Source: Oscillospiraceae bacterium
GTDB taxonomy: Bacteria; Bacillota; Clostridia; Oscillospirales; CAG-272
NCBI GenBank assembly: GCA_015063325.1
Contig: SVUK01000017.1
Coordinates: 124,001 to 188,000 of the forward strand
Length of the DNA stretch: 64,000 bases
Direction of reading: 5' to 3'
Below the pieces are notes generated by a model. The model did not search any database. It had not been told where the DNA came from and saw only the letters and a list, made by a program, of their open reading frames with translations. The position numbers and the translations under genes were made by a program. Shown piece after piece: positions 43,415 through 51,721 of the stretch. Position 1 is the first letter of the stretch; each line of letters begins with the position of its first letter.

Positions 43415-44527
43415 ATGGCAGAGCGGACGGTTTCGGCGGTAGAATTGGAGGAACCTTTGGAAGACCCAACGCAAATTCCCGTATTGACCGCCGAACAGGC
43501 GGAATCCAGGCATTATCTTTCGGGCGAACTGCTTGAAACCATGCATCTGGAAGCACAAAAACCGCCCGTTGCGCAGGTGCTCTCGGCGGACGGAACGGTA
43601 ATATACTATTATGATCCGCGCCATGTGCGCGAAGCGCCGCCCGAAAACTGGTATCAACGTCCGGCAGAGCCGCTTGTGGAGCCAATAGAGCTGGAGGACG
43701 GCAAAGTCATCGGGCGTATGAGTACCAAGCGTGCCGCTGCGCTTAATTATTATACGAAGGAACGGCTTGCGCAAATGCATTATGATGTAGTTGCCGCACC
43801 GGTTGGCTATACAAAGCGATTTGATCGCAGTATCATCTATTTTTACGATAAATCCGAGGCAATTCGTCAACCGCTTCCTTGCGTTAAGTGCGGAAAAGAT
43901 ATTCGCTATCGCCATAAGCTTTGCCGCGCTTGCTACGAAAAAGAAATGGAGCAACGCCGCATTGAGGGCGACGCCTATCGTAACGCTTACTATCATGCCA
44001 AGCGTGAAAAAACACTCTTTTTCGATTTAGAACTTACCGGTGTTTATGATCACGATGAGATTCTTTCCATTTCCGTTACCGACGGCACGGGCAAAATTTT
44101 GATGGATACCCTTGTTCGCCCGACGCATAAGCGCAAATGGAGGGAAACCGAAAAGATTCACGGCATTACTCCCGAAATGGTGGTTGACGCACCTTTTTTG
44201 AAGGATTTAACGCCCGAGATTAAGCGGTTGTTTGCCGGAGCCGACGCGATTATTGCCTACGGCATTGCAACCGACTACAGTCATATCAAATACATCTACG
44301 AAACCGAAGCGGAACGGCAGAAACTGCGCCGCAAGACCAAATGCGCCGCCATTGAATACAATCGCTACGTGCAGGAACATCATCCGGAACTTACACACTT
44401 GTCGCTGACCGACGCCATGGAAACGCTCGGGCTCTCGTGGGATGGCGTTGCGCATACATCCATTGCCGATACCATTGCCTGTGCAAAAGTTTGGGAAGCG
44501 CTTTTCCCGCACTATTATGAAGATTGA
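43415..44527 (+). CDS. DEDDh 3'-5' exonuclease with a duplicated N-terminal module and zinc knuckle
   Basis: 370 residues from ATG 43415. Two related copies of about 44 residues come first (about 24-67 and 102-146); each has a Y-[LT]-[SK]-x-E-x-L-x-x-M-H core, then P-V and I-Y-[YF]-Y-D. A Cys4 knuckle (Cys156, 159, 170, 173) follows, then the exonuclease: FFDLELTG (Asp204, Glu206), Asp287 in IATDYSHI, and His347/Asp352 in HTSIADT. The start is uncertain: no ribosome site is near 43415 or the in-frame TTG at 43343, and a stop lies at 43316. A nucleic-acid 3' exonuclease; the target is unknown. Confidence 0.85.
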   Translation: MAERTVSAVELEEPLEDPTQIPVLTAEQAESRHYLSGELLETMHLEAQKPPVAQVLSADGTVIYYYDPRHVREAPPENWYQRPAEPLVEPIELEDGKVIGRMSTKRAAALNYYTKERLAQMHYDVVAAPVGYTKRFDRSIIYFYDKSEAIRQPLPCVKCGKDIRYRHKLCRACYEKEMEQRRIEGDAYRNAYYHAKREKTLFFDLELTGVYDHDEILSISVTDGTGKILMDTLVRPTHKRKWRETEKIHGITPEMVVDAPFLKDLTPEIKRLFAGADAIIAYGIATDYSHIKYIYETEAERQKLRRKTKCAAIEYNRYVQEHHPELTHLSLTDAMETLGLSWDGVAHTSIADTIACAKVWEALFPHYYED

Positions 44528-44544
44528 GAAAACGAGGAAAAATC

Positions 44545-44868
44545 ATGAAGGATTTTTTGTTCGGATTAGACGGTCCTGCCAAGTTTGATGAGGACTTGGA
44601 ATTGTTGACCACCGTTTACGATAACGTAGAACTTTCCATTCTCCGCAGTGTTTTGGAAGGGGAAAAGATTCCTTATATGATCCGCGAGCGCGGAAGCGGA
44701 AGCTCGGTGCGAATCATCACCGGTTTTACCATGTACGGGACCGACGTTTTTGTTCCGAAAACGATCGTCGAGCAAGCCAAAGAGGTTTTGGAGGCTTACC
44801 GGAACGCCGAGCCGATTGCCGACGATGTGTCGACGGAAGATTCGAGTGTGGAGGATATCGAGCCATGA
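44545..44868 (+). CDS. DUF2007-type putative signal-transducing protein
   Basis: 107 residues. The core LLTTVYDNVELSILRSVLEGEKIPYMIRE followed by YGTDVFVPKTIVEQAKEVL is the DUF2007 ferredoxin-like fold seen in PII-like small proteins of unknown role. An acidic tail follows. ATG 44545 has GAGGAAAA upstream. Its stop overlaps thiI as ATGA. Confidence 0.9.
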   Translation: MKDFLFGLDGPAKFDEDLELLTTVYDNVELSILRSVLEGEKIPYMIRERGSGSSVRIITGFTMYGTDVFVPKTIVEQAKEVLEAYRNAEPIADDVSTEDSSVEDIEP

Positions 44869-46043
44869 AAGAAATACTGTTGTGCAAATATGGTGAGATC
44901 GTTCTCAAAGGCGCGAATCGGAAATATTTTGAGGATATTCTTTGCAAATCCATTCGTTTTCGTGCAAGGCATTTTGGAAAATTTACGGTTACACCTTCGC
45001 AAAGTACCGTTGTGATCGAGCCGCAGGACGAAAATGCAGATTTGGAGGGACTGTTTGAAACGGTCCTTAAAGTATTCGGTATTGTCGGCGTCAGCCGTTG
45101 CGCGGTTTGCGAAAAGAATATGGAAAGCATCGAGCGTACCGCGCGCGAATATCTGCCGCAGTTTTTGTCCGGCGTTAAGACTTTTAAAGTTGAAGGAAAG
45201 CGTTCGGATAAGCGATTTCCGCTCAATTCCATTGAGCTTTCTCGCGAAGTTGGTGGTTACCTGCTCTCGGAAAATCCAAAACTGAAAGTAGATGTTCACA
45301 ATCCCGAGATTGTGGTTCACGTTGAAATTCGCGAGTTCGGTGCTTATCTGCATGCAGGTCAGTTCAAAGGCGCCGGCGGTATGCCGGTGGGAACAAACGG
45401 AAAAGCGCTGCTCCTGCTTTCCGGAGGAATCGATTCGCCTGTTGCCGGATATATGATTGCCAAACGCGGTGTGCAGATCGAGGCAGTCCATTTCGAATCC
45501 TTTCCCTATACCAGCGAGCGCGCAAGAGAGAAAGTTTTTGAACTCGCGCGTTTGGTTGCGCAATATGCCGGAAGCATTCGACTGCATGTCGTTTCTTTAA
45601 CGCATATTCAGGAGGAGTTGGTTAAGAATTGCGAGGAAGATTACTTCACGCTCATTTTGCGCCGTTATATGATGGCAATCGCAAACAAAATTGCAAAAGA
45701 TGAGGATTGCGGCGGACTTGTGACCGGGGAAAGCCTTGGACAAGTTGCCTCGCAGACGATGCAGGCGATCGGTGTTGTCGATCCGCTTGCCGAAATTCCG
45801 GTTTTCCGTCCATGTATTGGTTTAGATAAGGAAGAGATCGTTCAAGTGGCACGTAAAATCGGCACTTTTGAAACTTCCATTCAGCCATATGAGGATTGTT
45901 GCACCGTTTTTACTCCGCGGCATCCCAAAACCAGACCGACCATGGAAGGCGTTTTGGAACAGCAAAACCGGTTGCCGTTTTGGGACCTTGTTGAGGAAGC
46001 GATTGCCGGAAAGACGGTCGAACACATCCGCACCGAATTTTGA
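44865..46043 (+). CDS. thiI: tRNA 4-thiouridine synthase ThiI
   Basis: 392 residues, the short Firmicutes form without the C-terminal rhodanese. NFLD and THUMP domains (about 1-165) bind tRNA; the PP-loop SGGIDSPVAGYMIAKRG starts the pyrophosphatase domain. Makes s4U8 in tRNA and may contribute sulphur for thiamine. No cysteine desulphurase is next to it, although NifS-like partners often are. Confidence 0.96.
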   Translation: MKEILLCKYGEIVLKGANRKYFEDILCKSIRFRARHFGKFTVTPSQSTVVIEPQDENADLEGLFETVLKVFGIVGVSRCAVCEKNMESIERTAREYLPQFLSGVKTFKVEGKRSDKRFPLNSIELSREVGGYLLSENPKLKVDVHNPEIVVHVEIREFGAYLHAGQFKGAGGMPVGTNGKALLLLSGGIDSPVAGYMIAKRGVQIEAVHFESFPYTSERAREKVFELARLVAQYAGSIRLHVVSLTHIQEELVKNCEEDYFTLILRRYMMAIANKIAKDEDCGGLVTGESLGQVASQTMQAIGVVDPLAEIPVFRPCIGLDKEEIVQVARKIGTFETSIQPYEDCCTVFTPRHPKTRPTMEGVLEQQNRLPFWDLVEEAIAGKTVEHIRTEF

Positions 46044-46059
46044 AACTTGATTTTCGATC

Positions 46060-46121
46060 GAATAGAAAACTATCATTAACTATCATTATGGAATAGAAAA
46101 CTTTCATTATAGAATAGAAAA
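46060..46121 (+). repeat. short degenerate tandem repeats between thiI and a phosphoribosyltransferase gene
   Basis: GAATAGAAAA occurs at 46060-46069, 46091-46100 and 46112-46121. ACTATCATTA occurs twice in tandem at 46069-46088, with a variant at 46100-46109. The last copy leads into the ribosome site of the next gene. Confidence 0.85.
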
Positions 46122-46132
46122 GAGGAATCGTC

Positions 46133-46693
46133 ATGGAACAAAAGTACTATCACATGAACATTGCAGGGTGTGAGCGCGATTTGCCCATTTGCCCTCTCAA
46201 CGACAAACTACAAATTGCCGGGTTTGTTATTTTCGGAGATCCTGAATTGACTACTGCCTGCGCAAAGGAACTTCTCGCGCGTGCGCCGGAATACGATTAT
46301 CTGATTTCTGCTGAGGCAAAGGGCATTCCGCTGGTGCATGAAATGGCGCGTCTTGCCGGTAACCAAAAGTATTTTTTGGCGCGAAAGGCTCCCAAACTTT
46401 ATATGACCGGTGTGTTGGACGTGAAAGTCCGTTCGATTACGACCGCAAAGGAGCAACACCTCTATTTGGATACTGCCGACGCCGCCATTATGAAGGGGAA
46501 GAAGATTTTGATTGTTGACGATGTTATCTCCACCGGCGAGTCGCTTCGTGCCATGGAACAGTTGGTTGAGGAAGCCGGCGGCGTGATTTGCGGCAGAATG
46601 ACCATTCTTGCCGAAGGGGATGCGCAGGAGAGAAAAGATTTGATCTATTTGGAAAAACTGCCGCTTTTTGACGCGCAGGGAAATGCCATTTGA
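46133..46693 (+). CDS. phosphoribosyltransferase, adenine/xanthine type
   Basis: 186 residues, type I PRTase fold. The PRPP motif is ILIVDDVISTGESL; the segment LISAEAKGIPLVHEMARL (flexible-loop strand) and an N-terminal hood are like Apt/Xpt-type salvage enzymes. Which purine it uses is not clear. GAGGAATC precedes the ATG. Confidence 0.9.
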   Translation: MEQKYYHMNIAGCERDLPICPLNDKLQIAGFVIFGDPELTTACAKELLARAPEYDYLISAEAKGIPLVHEMARLAGNQKYFLARKAPKLYMTGVLDVKVRSITTAKEQHLYLDTADAAIMKGKKILIVDDVISTGESLRAMEQLVEEAGGVICGRMTILAEGDAQERKDLIYLEKLPLFDAQGNAI

Positions 46694-46722
46694 TTATTGA
46701 AACAAGGAAAGGATTTTGAAAC

Positions 46723-48012
46723 ATGGAAAGAACATACATTGCAAACGTCAAAGCAGGCGAAAAGGTGAAAATTGCCGGCTTTGTTGAAAATTTGCGCAAT
46801 AAGCGCACCATGGCGTTTTTGGTCATTAAGGATATCACCGGCAAAATGCAGGTCACGCTGGAAAAAGAAAAGTTTCCGGCGCTTGCAGAAAAGGTGGATG
46901 CCTTGACCATTCATTCGGTCGTTACCATTACCGGAACCGCCGTTGCCAACGAATATGTCAAACTCGGCGGCATTGAGATTCTGCCGGAGGAGATGGAGAT
47001 CGAATCGATTGCCGAGGCGCTCCCCATCAAGGACGATTCCGAGATCGACTCCAAAATGGACTTCCGCTGGATCGATTTGCGCCGAGATCGCAATCAACTT
47101 ATGCTCAAATTGCAAACGCTTCTGACCGCTTCCATGCGCGAATTTTTGATTCAGCGCGGATTTGTGGAGATTCATACGCCGAAACTTATCGGTGCGGCGA
47201 GCGAATCCGGATCGGATGTATTCGAGGTCAAGTATTTTGATACAAAAGCTTATCTTGCGCAGTCTCCGCAGTTCTACAAACAAATGGCAATGGCTTCGGG
47301 ATTGGATCGTATTTTTGAAACCGGTCCGGTCTTTCGCGCCGAAAAATCCTATACCAATAAGCACGCAACCGAATTTACCGGCTTTGATCTTGAGTTTTCC
47401 TACGTTCATTCCGCCGAGGAGGTAATGCACATGGAGGAAGAACTGCTTACCTATGCGTTCGGCAAAGTTGCCGCCGCTTACGGTAAAGAGGTTGAGAAAC
47501 TGTTTGGCAAACAAATCGTTGTTCCAACCGTCCCGTTCCCACGCATCAAGCTGGCAGATCTTTATGCTGAGCTGGAAGCGCGTTACGGTTATAAAGTCTC
47601 AGACGATGCAAAAGGCGATCTGACAACCGATGCAGAACACCTTTGCGCGCAGTTCTCTATGGAAAAATACGGAAGTGAGTTCCTGTTCGTGACCGATTAT
47701 GACGCCAAAGAACGTGCCTTCTACCATATGCGCGACGAACGCGGCGTTCCGATGGGATACGACTTGATTTGGCGCGGATGCGAGATTACCACCGGTGCCG
47801 TCCGCGAGCACCGTTACGAGATTCTCAAAGCGCAAGCCGACGAAAAGGGACTTGGGAAAGACGTGGAATTCTATCTCCAATTCTTCCGTTACGGTTGCCC
47901 ACCGCACGGTGGTTTTGGTCTTGGCATTGACCGCTTGACCATGCTGTTCCTCGGAATGTCCATCAAGGAAGCCGAATTCCTCTTCCGCGGTCCGAACCGT
48001 TTGACCCCGTAA
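46723..48012 (+). CDS. aspS: aspartyl-tRNA synthetase, archaeal/eukaryal type (Asp/Asn)
   Basis: 429 residues, much shorter than the roughly 590-residue bacterial AspRS because the GAD insert domain is absent. OB-fold anticodon domain (about 1-105), then class II motifs: FVEIHTPKL (motif 1), FETGPVFRAEKS (motif 2) and GGFGLGIDRLTML (motif 3). This is the archaeal-type enzyme found in some Clostridia, probably non-discriminating and working with GatCAB to make Asn-tRNA (inference). GAAAGGA precedes the ATG. Confidence 0.94.
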   Translation: MERTYIANVKAGEKVKIAGFVENLRNKRTMAFLVIKDITGKMQVTLEKEKFPALAEKVDALTIHSVVTITGTAVANEYVKLGGIEILPEEMEIESIAEALPIKDDSEIDSKMDFRWIDLRRDRNQLMLKLQTLLTASMREFLIQRGFVEIHTPKLIGAASESGSDVFEVKYFDTKAYLAQSPQFYKQMAMASGLDRIFETGPVFRAEKSYTNKHATEFTGFDLEFSYVHSAEEVMHMEEELLTYAFGKVAAAYGKEVEKLFGKQIVVPTVPFPRIKLADLYAELEARYGYKVSDDAKGDLTTDAEHLCAQFSMEKYGSEFLFVTDYDAKERAFYHMRDERGVPMGYDLIWRGCEITTGAVREHRYEILKAQADEKGLGKDVEFYLQFFRYGCPPHGGFGLGIDRLTMLFLGMSIKEAEFLFRGPNRLTP

Positions 48013-49317
48013 ATGATGAAAGTAGAATTGCTATCGCCTGCCGGCAATTTTGAAAAATTGACGGCGGCGATCCGATTCGGCGCGGATGCGGTCTATCTTG
48101 CCGGAAAAGCGTTCGGAATGCGTTCGGCAGCGGATAACTTTACTGTGGAAGAAATTTACCGTGCCGTTGAATATGTCCACGAGAGAGGGAAGAAGCTGTA
48201 TCTGACGGTTAACACCATGCCGCATGAAGATGAGTATCCGGCTTTGCGCCGATTTCTCGCAGAGCTTTCGGGGGCAGGCATTGATGCCATGATCGTTGCC
48301 GACCTCGGAACGTTTGCCACTGTGCGTGAACTGTTGCCGGAAATGGAAATTCACATTTCCACCCAGACGTCTATCGTTTCTTCTGCCGCGGCAAACGCCT
48401 ATGCGGCAATGGGCGCCAAACGGCTGGTGCTTGCAAGGGAGCTTACGCTTGCTGAGATTCGGGAGATCCGCGCGAAACTGGATCCGAAAGTCGAACTGGA
48501 AGTGTTTGTCCATGGTTCCATGTGCATTTCCTACAGCGGTCGATGCCTGCTTGCCAACGCAATGGGCGGCAGGGATGGCAACCGCGGCACTTGTACGCAA
48601 CCATGCCGCTGGAACTATAAAATAATTGAAGAAAAGCGACCGGATACGCCGCTGGGCATTGAACAGAACGAGCTTGGCACATTCATTATGTCGTCGAAAG
48701 ATCTTTGTATGATTGAGCATATTCCGGAGTTGATGGAATCGGGTGCGGTCTCTTTTAAAATCGAGGGGCGCATGAAGAGCGCGTACTATACCGCAGTCGT
48801 TACCAACGCTTATCGAATGGCGATTGATACTTATTTGCGTGATCCGAAAGGATATCGCTACGATCCGGCTTGGAAAAACGAGCTGGAAAGCGTTTCCCAC
48901 CGCGAGTATGGAACGGGATTCTTCTTTTCCGAACCCATGGATCAGCCGCAAGTCGTTTCTACCTGCGGATATTTGCGCGAAAAAGCATATTTTTCCACAG
49001 CCACCGAATATCATGAAGAAGAAATGGCGGTCCTGCGCCAATGTGGGATCCCGGAAATGAATGAAAACGGTCGGCTGTATCGATTCATCCAGCGCAACAA
49101 AGTTTCTGTTGGTGAAACGGCGGAATTAGTCACGCCGGGAAAGATCGGAATGCCTTTTGCAGTCAATGAGCTTTATGCACCGGACGGAAGCATTCTTTCG
49201 GCAACGCCGCACCCCTCCATGATCTATTGGTGTCGTGTGCCGTTTGCAGTTGGGGAAGGCGATATTCTGCGCGCCGGTGTTGCAAGAGGATTGGAGGTTC
49301 GCCCATCCGACATTTGA
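48013..49317 (+). CDS. U32 family peptidase
   Basis: 434 residues. TIM-barrel U32 protein with ELLSPAGNFEKLTAAIRFGADAVY at the start and the signature EVFVHGSMCISYSGRCLLAN with cysteines, plus RGTCTQPCRWNY. Related proteins act in rRNA or tRNA hydroxylation (RlhA, TrhP) or as collagen peptidases; the true substrate is open. It starts right at the aspS stop (TAA ATG ATG), with no clear ribosome site of its own, so translation is likely coupled. Confidence 0.93.
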   Translation: MMKVELLSPAGNFEKLTAAIRFGADAVYLAGKAFGMRSAADNFTVEEIYRAVEYVHERGKKLYLTVNTMPHEDEYPALRRFLAELSGAGIDAMIVADLGTFATVRELLPEMEIHISTQTSIVSSAAANAYAAMGAKRLVLARELTLAEIREIRAKLDPKVELEVFVHGSMCISYSGRCLLANAMGGRDGNRGTCTQPCRWNYKIIEEKRPDTPLGIEQNELGTFIMSSKDLCMIEHIPELMESGAVSFKIEGRMKSAYYTAVVTNAYRMAIDTYLRDPKGYRYDPAWKNELESVSHREYGTGFFFSEPMDQPQVVSTCGYLREKAYFSTATEYHEEEMAVLRQCGIPEMNENGRLYRFIQRNKVSVGETAELVTPGKIGMPFAVNELYAPDGSILSATPHPSMIYWCRVPFAVGEGDILRAGVARGLEVRPSDI

Positions 49318-49341
49318 CCGTTTTCGGAAAGAGGTCTTTCA

Positions 49342-50226
49342 ATGGCGGCAATCGAATGGTTAAAAGCGTTATTTTATGGCATTTTGGAGGGGATCACCGA
49401 GTGGCTACCCATTAGTTCCACGGGGCATTTGATTCTCCTTTCTGAATTTCTGCCGTTTCGTTTTTGCGCGGATCAGGCAGTTTTAGACTCCTTTTGGGAA
49501 CTGTTTGAAGTTGTTGTACAGATCGGCGCGGTTTTAGCGGTCGTCGCTCTGTTTTTCGGGCGATTGTTTCCGTTTGGAAAGGGCAAAACAAAACGGGAAA
49601 AACGCGTTGCTTTCCAACTTTGGGGAAAGGTTTTGCTGGCTTCCGTTCCGGCGGCTGTTGTTGGGATTTTAGGCGATCAAGCGCTGGAAAAACTGACGGG
49701 AAAGGATTTGGACGGTTGGTTTTATAACGGTTTTGTTGTTGCTGTTGCACTCATCCTTTATGGTATTGCGTTTTTACTATTGGAGCGCTATCGGAATAAT
49801 CGAATGCCGAAATGGGATTCCACCGAAGGGATCACTGCAAAAACGGCGACCGGCATCGGACTTTTTCAGGTGCTCTCCCTCATCCCGGGAACGTCGCGCT
49901 CCGGATCTACCATTCTCGGCGCAAGTCTTTTGGGCGGCGCGCGGAGCGCGGCGGCGGAATTCTCCTTTTTTATGGCGATTCCCGTTATGTTCGGAGCCGG
50001 TGCAGTCAAAACGATCGGTTTTTTTCAAACAATGAAGGAAACAGGATTTTCTATGCCTTCCATCGGTTGGGCGCTTTTAGCAGTCGGAACACTTGCGTCT
50101 TTTCTCGTCTCTTTGGTCGTAATTCGGTTTTTAACCGATTTTGTAAAAAAACATACCTTCGTGCCGTTTGGAATCTATCGGATTCTTTTGGGTGCGGCGG
50201 TACTTGTCAGGTATTTTGTAAAATGA
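49342..50226 (+). CDS. uppP: undecaprenyl-diphosphatase UppP/BacA
   Basis: 294 residues with about eight membrane helices. Recycles the lipid carrier undecaprenyl diphosphate and gives bacitracin tolerance. Motifs: EGITEWLPISSTGH (catalytic Glu) and IPGTSRSGSTILGA. AAAGAGG precedes the ATG. Its stop overlaps the next gene as ATGA. Confidence 0.97.
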   Translation: MAAIEWLKALFYGILEGITEWLPISSTGHLILLSEFLPFRFCADQAVLDSFWELFEVVVQIGAVLAVVALFFGRLFPFGKGKTKREKRVAFQLWGKVLLASVPAAVVGILGDQALEKLTGKDLDGWFYNGFVVAVALILYGIAFLLLERYRNNRMPKWDSTEGITAKTATGIGLFQVLSLIPGTSRSGSTILGASLLGGARSAAAEFSFFMAIPVMFGAGAVKTIGFFQTMKETGFSMPSIGWALLAVGTLASFLVSLVVIRFLTDFVKKHTFVPFGIYRILLGAAVLVRYFVK

Positions 50227-50849
50227 AGAATGAAACCAAACTGACGGTGGCTTATCCCGTCATCGTAGAAGGAAAATACGATAAACTGCGCTTGGAGTCG
50301 GTGATCAGCGGAACAATTTTGACCACCGAAGGGTTTGGAATTTTTAAAAAAACCGAAAAACAGGCGTTTTTTCGCGCGCTTGCAAAAAAAACGCCGCTCA
50401 TCATTCTGACCGACAGCGATGGTGCAGGAAAAGTGATCCGTGGGTACCTTTCTTCAGTCATTCCGCCGGATCGATTGATTCCGTTGTATGTTCCGCGAAT
50501 TCACGGCGTTGAAAAACGCAAAACAACCCCGTCCGCCGAGGGTGTTTTAGGGGTTGAAGGCATGGAGCGTGACCTTTTGCGGCGGTTGTTTTTTCCGTTT
50601 GCAGAGGGAAAAGAACCGATTCAAAGAGCGGAAATTACAAAAACCGATTTTTATTTGGACGGTTTGACCGGGGGGACCGAAAGCCGTTCACGGCGAGACA
50701 CTTTTGCAGAATCGCTCGGACTTCCGCCGGGAATGACGCCGGGCGCCTTACTTGCCGCCGTTCGGATCATTTGTACAAAAGAGGAATACAAAGCGGCGGT
50801 GGACAAGCTGAAAGCAGAATTCACGCCTGTGAAGAAGGAGCAACCATGA
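50223..50849 (+). CDS. Toprim protein of the RNase M5 type (DUF4093)
   Basis: 208 residues. The N-terminal Toprim domain has the catalytic Glu in YPVIVEGKYDKLRLE and the DxD in ILTDSDGAGKVIRGYL; GVEGMERDLLRRL and the C-terminal KTDFYLDGLTGGTE region match RNase M5/DUF4093. RNase M5 matures 5S rRNA ends. In Bacillus the gene is next to ksgA; here it is between uppP and a TIM-barrel gene, overlapping both as ATGA. Confidence 0.88.
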   Translation: MKNETKLTVAYPVIVEGKYDKLRLESVISGTILTTEGFGIFKKTEKQAFFRALAKKTPLIILTDSDGAGKVIRGYLSSVIPPDRLIPLYVPRIHGVEKRKTTPSAEGVLGVEGMERDLLRRLFFPFAEGKEPIQRAEITKTDFYLDGLTGGTESRSRRDTFAESLGLPPGMTPGALLAAVRIICTKEEYKAAVDKLKAEFTPVKKEQP

Positions 50850-51703
50850 AAGCATTGTTTGGACCGGGCGGAAACGGAGATTGGTTCTTCCGCGAGAAAA
50901 TGAAATCCACGTTGCAGGCGCCCGGGTGGCTTTCCGCAAAGGGACTGGACGCTTACGAATACGAAGCCGGAAACGGCGTTGCCGGCAGTGAAACAACACT
51001 TCGTGCCATTGGAGAAAAAGCGAAGGAACACGGAATTGCAATGTCAATCCATGCGCCTTATTTTATCTCGCTTTCCGGTGTTGAAGAAGAAAAAAGGCTG
51101 AAAAGCATTGAGTACATTCAAAAATCACTTTGGGCGGCAGAATTGCTCGGGGCAGATACCGTTGTCATCCATAGCGGCAGTGCCGCCAAAATAACGCGTG
51201 AAGAAGCCATGCGCCTTTCGCGCGATACATTGGAAAAGGTTGCCGCAGCAGTCGGGGAAAATCCCTGTGCCGCGCTTGGGATCGAAACCATGGGAAAAAT
51301 TAACCAGCTCGGAACATTGGAAGAGGTGCTGGAGCAGTGCAAAACTGCGCCGATTTATGCGCCCGTCGTTGATTTCGGGCATTTGAACGCACGCGCGATT
51401 GGCGGTGCATTTTCCACCGTTGACGATTATCGCCGCGTGTTTGATACTATTGCAAATACTTTGGGCGATCGCTTTGCCCAAAATTTGCACTGTCATTTTT
51501 CTAAAATCGAATATACTGCGGCAGGGGAGAAAAAGCATCTGACTTTTGCGGATACGACCTTTGGACCGGAATTTGAGCCGCTTGCCGAAGCGATTGTACG
51601 CGAGGGTGTCGCGCCGCGCATCATTTGTGAGTCTGCCGGAACGCAGGCAGAAGACGCGCTGTTTATGAAACAAACCTATCTTACTGCGCTTGAAAAAAAG
51701 TAA
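50846..51703 (+). CDS. endonuclease IV-like TIM-barrel protein
   Basis: 285 residues, AP endonuclease 2/xylose isomerase-like fold. Metal ligands are visible in order: IHAPYF, VIHSGS, GIETMGK, VVDFGHLNA, HCHFSK and CESAG. It resembles endonuclease IV (Nfo), which cuts DNA at abasic sites, but is divergent, so it may act on another substrate. Overlaps the Toprim gene as ATGA; pcrA follows by 18 bases. Confidence 0.85.
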   Translation: MKALFGPGGNGDWFFREKMKSTLQAPGWLSAKGLDAYEYEAGNGVAGSETTLRAIGEKAKEHGIAMSIHAPYFISLSGVEEEKRLKSIEYIQKSLWAAELLGADTVVIHSGSAAKITREEAMRLSRDTLEKVAAAVGENPCAALGIETMGKINQLGTLEEVLEQCKTAPIYAPVVDFGHLNARAIGGAFSTVDDYRRVFDTIANTLGDRFAQNLHCHFSKIEYTAAGEKKHLTFADTTFGPEFEPLAEAIVREGVAPRIICESAGTQAEDALFMKQTYLTALEKK

Positions 51704-51721
51704 ATAAAAAAGGATTTTTAC

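Noticed and set aside
41670-43685. 671-codon minus-strand reading frame
   Set aside because: It lies wholly opposite argS and yebC, has no ribosome site and no recognisable domain; it is the shadow of two highly conserved genes.
49812-50222. Upstream extension of the Toprim frame into uppP
   Set aside because: It lies inside uppP; the ATGA overlap and the Toprim start fit 50223.
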